Shown here one piece after another: positions 59,586-64,000 of a DNA stretch of 64,000 nucleotides. A program made the translations under genes and the position numbers. The notes beneath the pieces are model-generated. The model did no database searches, had not been told where the DNA came from, and saw nothing but the letters and a program-made list of their open reading frames with translations. Position 1 is the stretch's first letter; the number at the start of each line of letters is the position of its first letter. Source of the DNA: Pelargonium x hortorum (taxonomy: Eukaryota > Streptophyta > Magnoliopsida > Geraniales > Geraniaceae); NCBI GenBank assembly GCA_036897525.1, contig JAYMTJ010000017.1, positions 62,001 through 126,000 of the forward strand, written 5' to 3'.

Positions 59586-59678
59586 AAAGTACAAGCTACT
59601 GGTACTGGTATAGCAAAATCTAATACTTATTTATCTTGCTTGCCGACCCTAATTCTGGGGCCCACAACTATAACCTAG
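59586..59678 (+). pseudogene. Short frame with TGTGIAK word, possible family member
   Basis: A plus-strand frame ending at a stop at 59676-59678 and open upstream. It reads KVQATGTGIAKSNTYLS and then an unrelated hydrophobic tail. GTGIAK is the same word type as TTGIAAK (25632) and RTGIVAK (28179), and the DNA ACTGGTACTGGTATAGC also resembles the GGTACTG words at 4.4 kb. The match is short, so chance is quite possible. Confidence 0.2.
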
Positions 59679-59980
59679 AAATAATATAACAATTGTACTG
59701 GTTTCTCACTACAATAATTTAGAGTCTAAATAAGACTGAGCAATCTCTCTCAACAGTCAATTGTGCCTTAATTTTATTTCTACTTAATTCTATAAGAAAG
59801 GGTTCCTATACAAAAAGGGATACGTTCTGGATCTGTTCATGACGCGAGACTTTATAGCTTAGTGTTTCTCATGACTCTGCACATTTTATTTACTCAGACC
59901 TCTATTAATTAGAAGCTTTTTTTTGTCCCTAATGTAGTACCTGCCTAGATTGGGATTACCTCCTCTAAAACCCCTTGAAC

Positions 59981-60009
59981 TCTATTAATTTTAATTAAAA
60001 ATTAATAGA
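59981..60009. repeat. AT-only stem-loop, 12-bp perfect stem
   Basis: TCTATTAATTTT (59981-59992) pairs with AAAATTAATAGA (59998-60009) over AATTA. Confidence 0.5.
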
Positions 60010-61020
60010 ATAATATAGAATTAAAACCTGTATTATATTTGACTTCTTTGTAGTAGCGGTAAGCTAGTAAAAGCCCAAAATTTAGAGTGCGACTTTTTTT
60101 TGTTTACTCGAGACTTTTTTTATGTATCCTTGTAGCAGAAACTGGCGCCCCAATCTTGGTTTCATTTAGAGAAAGGAAATTCTACTCATTAGTAATGAAA
60201 CTGTTGAGCCTTTTCTACAGATCCGTATAAACACTTGTCATTAAGATCCCATAAACGAAATAAAGTTTTTCCCATTTACCTTGGGTTAGGGTATATTTAT
60301 AATCATATAGCCCATCAAAGGCTTAAAGCTTATCCCAATATCTTTACTTTATAATCCTTGTTTGTAAAGTCCTTACTCTGGTCTATACAATACAATAAAA
60401 TATGGAGCCGTTTTAAGATAGAGTAAATCCGAAAACGGGGACTCCATAAGATACTCCTAATAGATTGTTCGGAGCTCCTATTTCCAAAGTACAAATCTGA
60501 TTTATTCATTCCCCAAAAAAGAGGAAAAGAGGGATTATTCCTATGCAAATAAAGAACAAATTCACTTGTATACTCATATGCTTCTATACTTACTGGGACC
60601 TTGACGAGCATTATCTGGCAAGAAACTCTATTAACATCTTATGTTATGAGGCATTATTCTTCGATACTTTCAACTAAAATTATGCCAAGTCTAGAACTGT
60701 TAATTAAGAAATATCAAGCTCAACTCAGACAAAAGTGGTTTTCCCAGGGATTCCTAAAAATAGATGAGTAGCTCTTATAAGTGTTATTTGTTACTGCAAT
60801 GCTATATGTCTTTAGTACTTTTCTTTTCGTATAGATTATAGGAAGTACTACAAAAGAAAGGGTTAGAAACTTAGGGCATCCCTTAAGTAAGGGAAGGGCA
60901 GTTGTAATATGTAATATGTAATATTAGGGGGGTATCCGCGCTATATTGGGTAGAACAAATGGCTAGAAGCATAAGTCAAAACTTGCAATCCGATAGCCGC
61001 TAGCTTTTATTCCTTAACTC

Positions 61021-61057
61021 GAATACAGTAACACAATAAGACATAGGTTCTAATCCC
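61021..61057 (+). repeat. tRNA-3'-end-like element
   Basis: GAATACAGTAAC (61021-61032), then GGTTCTAATCCC (61046-61057). The same pair of words in the same order occurs on the minus strand at 45796-45826. A second GAATACAGTA follows at 61063 and leads into the T-arm-like motif at 61089, so two related units may lie in tandem. Confidence 0.5.
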
Positions 61058-61088
61058 GTATAGAATACAGTAGACTAACAGAGTACAG

Positions 61089-61107
61089 AATACAAGAGTT
61101 CAAGTCC
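61089..61107 (+). repeat. T-arm-like dispersed motif, variant copy
   Basis: AATACAAGAGTTCAAGTCC differs by one base from AATACATGAGTTCAAGTCC at 43893. It lies about 30 bases after the related element at 61021. Confidence 0.5.
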
Positions 61108-64000
61108 TATCACTACAAGAGATAAATAAAGTGAGTTCTTTGCTCAAAACAGTGGGAGCTCCCAGAATTTCTAAATAATTATGTTTAAGTTTCGTTGGGG
61201 CTGTAAAAGGATACTTTGGTTTTGAGTCCTGATATAACTAAAAAGTGTTCTGCCTTGCAAGTGGGGTACTGTATCGGATTTCTAATAGCTCTTAGTAATA
61301 AGGGCAATAGGGTGCTCTAAAACTCGAACCGGGTAACTCGGATAAAACGAAAATCCGGTCCTTTCTAGGCATACCTGGAGGAAACATATTGAAAGGCTTA
61401 TAACGCATTCTTTGTAAAAGCTACACCTCAATTTAAGAGGGATCCCTCTTCTAGAATTTGTACAAGACTTTTTTTAAGTCCTTATTTAACGAAATGTATT
61501 TTCTTTATAGGATACCCTGCCTGATAATAAAACTGATTCAATCAAGAGCAAGAGTGGACCTCCTAAGATTAGAAATAGCATTCATTTCTAAACACAAGAA
61601 GGAAACGTCTATAACCAGTCATAGTAAGCAGTGCCCCATCAAATGCATATAGGATTTACCTTGCAAGCAAATAGGGATTGATTTTTCTTAATATGAATAG
61701 GGCAGAGTAATAGAGTTTTCTAACATATATAAGAAGGAGGTATCTAGTTCTTTGAGGTTGGTAGAGAATAACCACCGTACAAGAAAGTTTTTCATAGGCT
61801 ATTTCATTTTAGGAGGCGGTAAATAAATTCTTTATTTGGAGTTCTTTTTAGTCTTGCTGCAAACTTCACTTACATTAAAGTAAAGACTATAAAGGAATTC
61901 TGATAGGCTTAGTAAAGGACCCCTTTTTAAGGAGATTATAAGATTTGAACCTACGGCCGCTAGATTAGGAGCTCACTGTTCTGACAACGGAAAAGTTGAC
62001 TCAGTCGTCTTGTTTGTTATAGGAGTCCTCCACGAATATTACACTTTTATTACTTAGAGCAGAATCTTTTAGGGGTTAACGTAACGGGTTTTCCTTTTTT
62101 TTTTTCTAGCTGGATTTTGGAAAGGACAAAAAAAAAGTAAGATTATTATATAACAAGTATAAATTTCCTCTAAAATAGAAAAGGTCGGAGTTCTAACCCG
62201 GGTTCTTCTATTAGGAGAGGGCTCTGCTAGTATTGCCGCTAATGTGTTTCTTAAAAGTCTTAAATATGCGTATTTTTAGTAATAAATAATTATACAAGAG
62301 CAAATATAAGACTTAGAAATAGAAGAAACTCTTATCCTAAAACAAGGGAGAGAGAAGGGTTTAGGTAAATATTACTATTACGAGGTTGAAAATACTGTAA
62401 ATAGCTCCTCAAAAGAAAGTTGTAACAAATATTTTGGTATATAGGAAACAATAATATACAGCTAATGACTCCTATTTCTTTTATTATACAAGTCTGACGA
62501 ATCTAAAGAATATAGAAAAAATGACGAGTCAACAACACATGGAGCCCCTTATTACTTATATATACTTACCATTACTTGGAAAAAAACTTTTATCTAACAC
62601 AAATTAGAGGGTCCCTTCTAAAGCTAGAGTCTCCCAGGACTGTAGAATTCATTTTAGCATTAAGAGCTAGAGCGTGCTTACACATCATCAATATTCGTAG
62701 TATCAAACCTGCTTACCTCTTAGTATGGTATGATAGACCTGAGATGTAAGATTATTCCCTATTAAAGTAAAGGAAAGGGTTTCCTGAATATTAAAGTTTG
62801 CGAGTAGTTGGTCTAAAAAGGCCCCATTTTAGTTGGCACGGGTAGTTCAGTTCATAAGGCTCCGCGAGACATGATCCCTGCTTACTCTACAGATTACGAA
62901 CTCATTAAATCAAACCCTTGTTCCCATACCTATACTCTTTGAATTTGAATGAAGTGAAGAACGCCGATCCAAATCCCTGTTTACCCTTCTTATCTTGATA
63001 ATATACCCCTATAACTCTTTGCTTCAAGCAGCTTCAGAATATAAGATTGACTCAATTAAGTGTACTATAATAGAAATAGAGAAATATGAAGAAGGCGAGA
63101 AAATCCTGTTTATAGGTTATTTTCGGTTTTGTACAGAGAGGATCCAAGGCAACCGGGCACAAGTCTTCATTTCATCACCATAAACCATAAATAAAAGGAA
63201 CCGAGTCTAACTAGTCTAATTCCAGATTATTAAAGCGTAGATATTATATACAGTGTATGTATATTAAACCAGTAAATTGCGCTGTACGAAAAGACGAGTC
63301 GCCAAAACTTGTAACTCAACTGGAATACGTAAAAAAGACCTAGGAGGTTCAGGGTACTGGACTCTATGCGTATTTATTATTTCCTGGATATTTGGACTGA
63401 CATGTAAACCTTATAGAACAGAACTTGTTTTAATGCTTTTTTCATACTCTTAGCTCATAGCTAGACTGACTTTTTCTGTATCTTACTAAATACCTAGACC
63501 TATCTAAAAAAAAGCTATAAGACTATACCTTTCTTAACTTAATTGGATTTGACTTGTTAGGACTAACTTAACTTAGAATCCTGTAACTACTATTAATACT
63601 TGTACTCTCTATCCTACTCTTCATAGCCAACATCTACTTACTTTTCTTTCTTTGTAAATTACTTAATAAGTAAGAGGGAAAAAGAATCAAAAAAGAGAGA
63701 AGACATTAATTAACTCCTTTTATTTTAATTTAACAAACAGGAACTCTAAGTCTGTTTTTGTTGCTTACGGATACTTGTTACTTAACAGGGAGGTTGTCCT
63801 TAAAATGATTCAGGGGTTAAAGTAATTCTAAGGGTTTAATAGATATGCTATTGATTCCACTGCTCAATTAGCAGAGAAAAGAAACTTCTGTTATAAAACA
63901 AGTTCTTTTACAGATGTCAAGATAATACTATCTTGATTTTTGAATTAATCACGTCTAAGTAAAACTTAAGTTCAAGCCTACTAAGTCTCGCTCGGAAGCA

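Larger units (their letters stand above)
59679..64000. other. Stretch without a recognised gene
   Basis: No gene recognised. It contains hairpin 59981, a (GTAATAT)3 microrepeat at 60904-60924, T-arm-like elements at 61021 and 61089, and AGATTTGAACCTACGG at 61941-61956 (minus-strand T-arm-like). A pyrimidine-rich block at 63.43-63.65 kb encodes minus-strand scraps such as NKSNPIKLRK. A D-arm-like GGGTAGTTCAG near 62.84 kb has no matching 3' half. Confidence 0.5.

Noticed and set aside
62827-62925. D-arm-like GGGTAGTTCAG followed by a possible tRNA body
   Set aside because: No T arm or acceptor pairing could be found downstream at the right distance.
1-64000. CRISPR array, insertion sequences, reverse transcriptase or capsid genes
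   Set aside because: No regularly spaced direct repeats and no frame long enough or with motifs for transposase, reverse transcriptase or virus structural proteins were seen.

Overview
The window is about one-third G+C and almost empty of conventional genes. The only gene I can assign with confidence is a tRNA-Ser with anticodon GCU at 17831-17924. Its body (anticodon arm, T arm and acceptor as I remember the family) resembles plant-type mitochondrial tRNA-Ser(GCU), and no 3' CCA is encoded. The longest open frame anywhere is about 114 codons. By rough hand estimate (about 7% of codons are stops at this composition) random DNA of this length would give a longest frame of about that size, so nothing here has the size or look of an organelle protein gene, rRNA or intron ORF. 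My best reading is intergenic DNA from a greatly expanded, AT-rich organelle genome, most likely mitochondrial and of the green lineage. The alternative is nuclear DNA holding a mitochondrial tRNA copy; low CpG in the stretch I counted keeps that open.

What structure exists is repetitive. (1) Scattered purine-rich blocks on both strands encode short Lys/Thr/Ser/Gly/Ile-rich peptides that share words such as KTHKK, AHNKGI, STGI and GIKV. I found about 17 candidates. (2) Short tRNA-T-arm-like motifs (GGTTCTAATCCC, GAGTTCAAGTC, GGTTCAAGTCGT and relatives) recur on both strands. (3) A 10-bp palindrome GCAAGCTTGC in a conserved flank recurs seven times, five of them between 42.6 and 46 kb. (4) Longer diverged duplicates link 28.4, 29.2, 41.1, 41.6, 42.1, 45.5 and 45.9 kb.

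Layout. 0-8.7 kb: empty DNA with four short basic or Ser-rich frames. 8.7-17.8 kb: nothing recognised. 17.8-17.9 kb: tRNA-Ser. 18-25.6 kb: empty except for hairpins, one of them terminator-like near 19.98 kb. 25.6-34 kb: several basic frames, a (TATAC)6 array, tRNA-like pieces and a (CCCATA)4 array. 34-40.4 kb: the longest (unidentified) frame at 36971. 40.4-46.5 kb: an island where all the repeat classes come together. 46.5-64 kb: mostly empty, with a few more basic frames, hairpins and T-arm-like motifs.

Nothing here shows a working pathway or operon. The repeat vocabulary, especially the basic-peptide family, is the part that may be undescribed.
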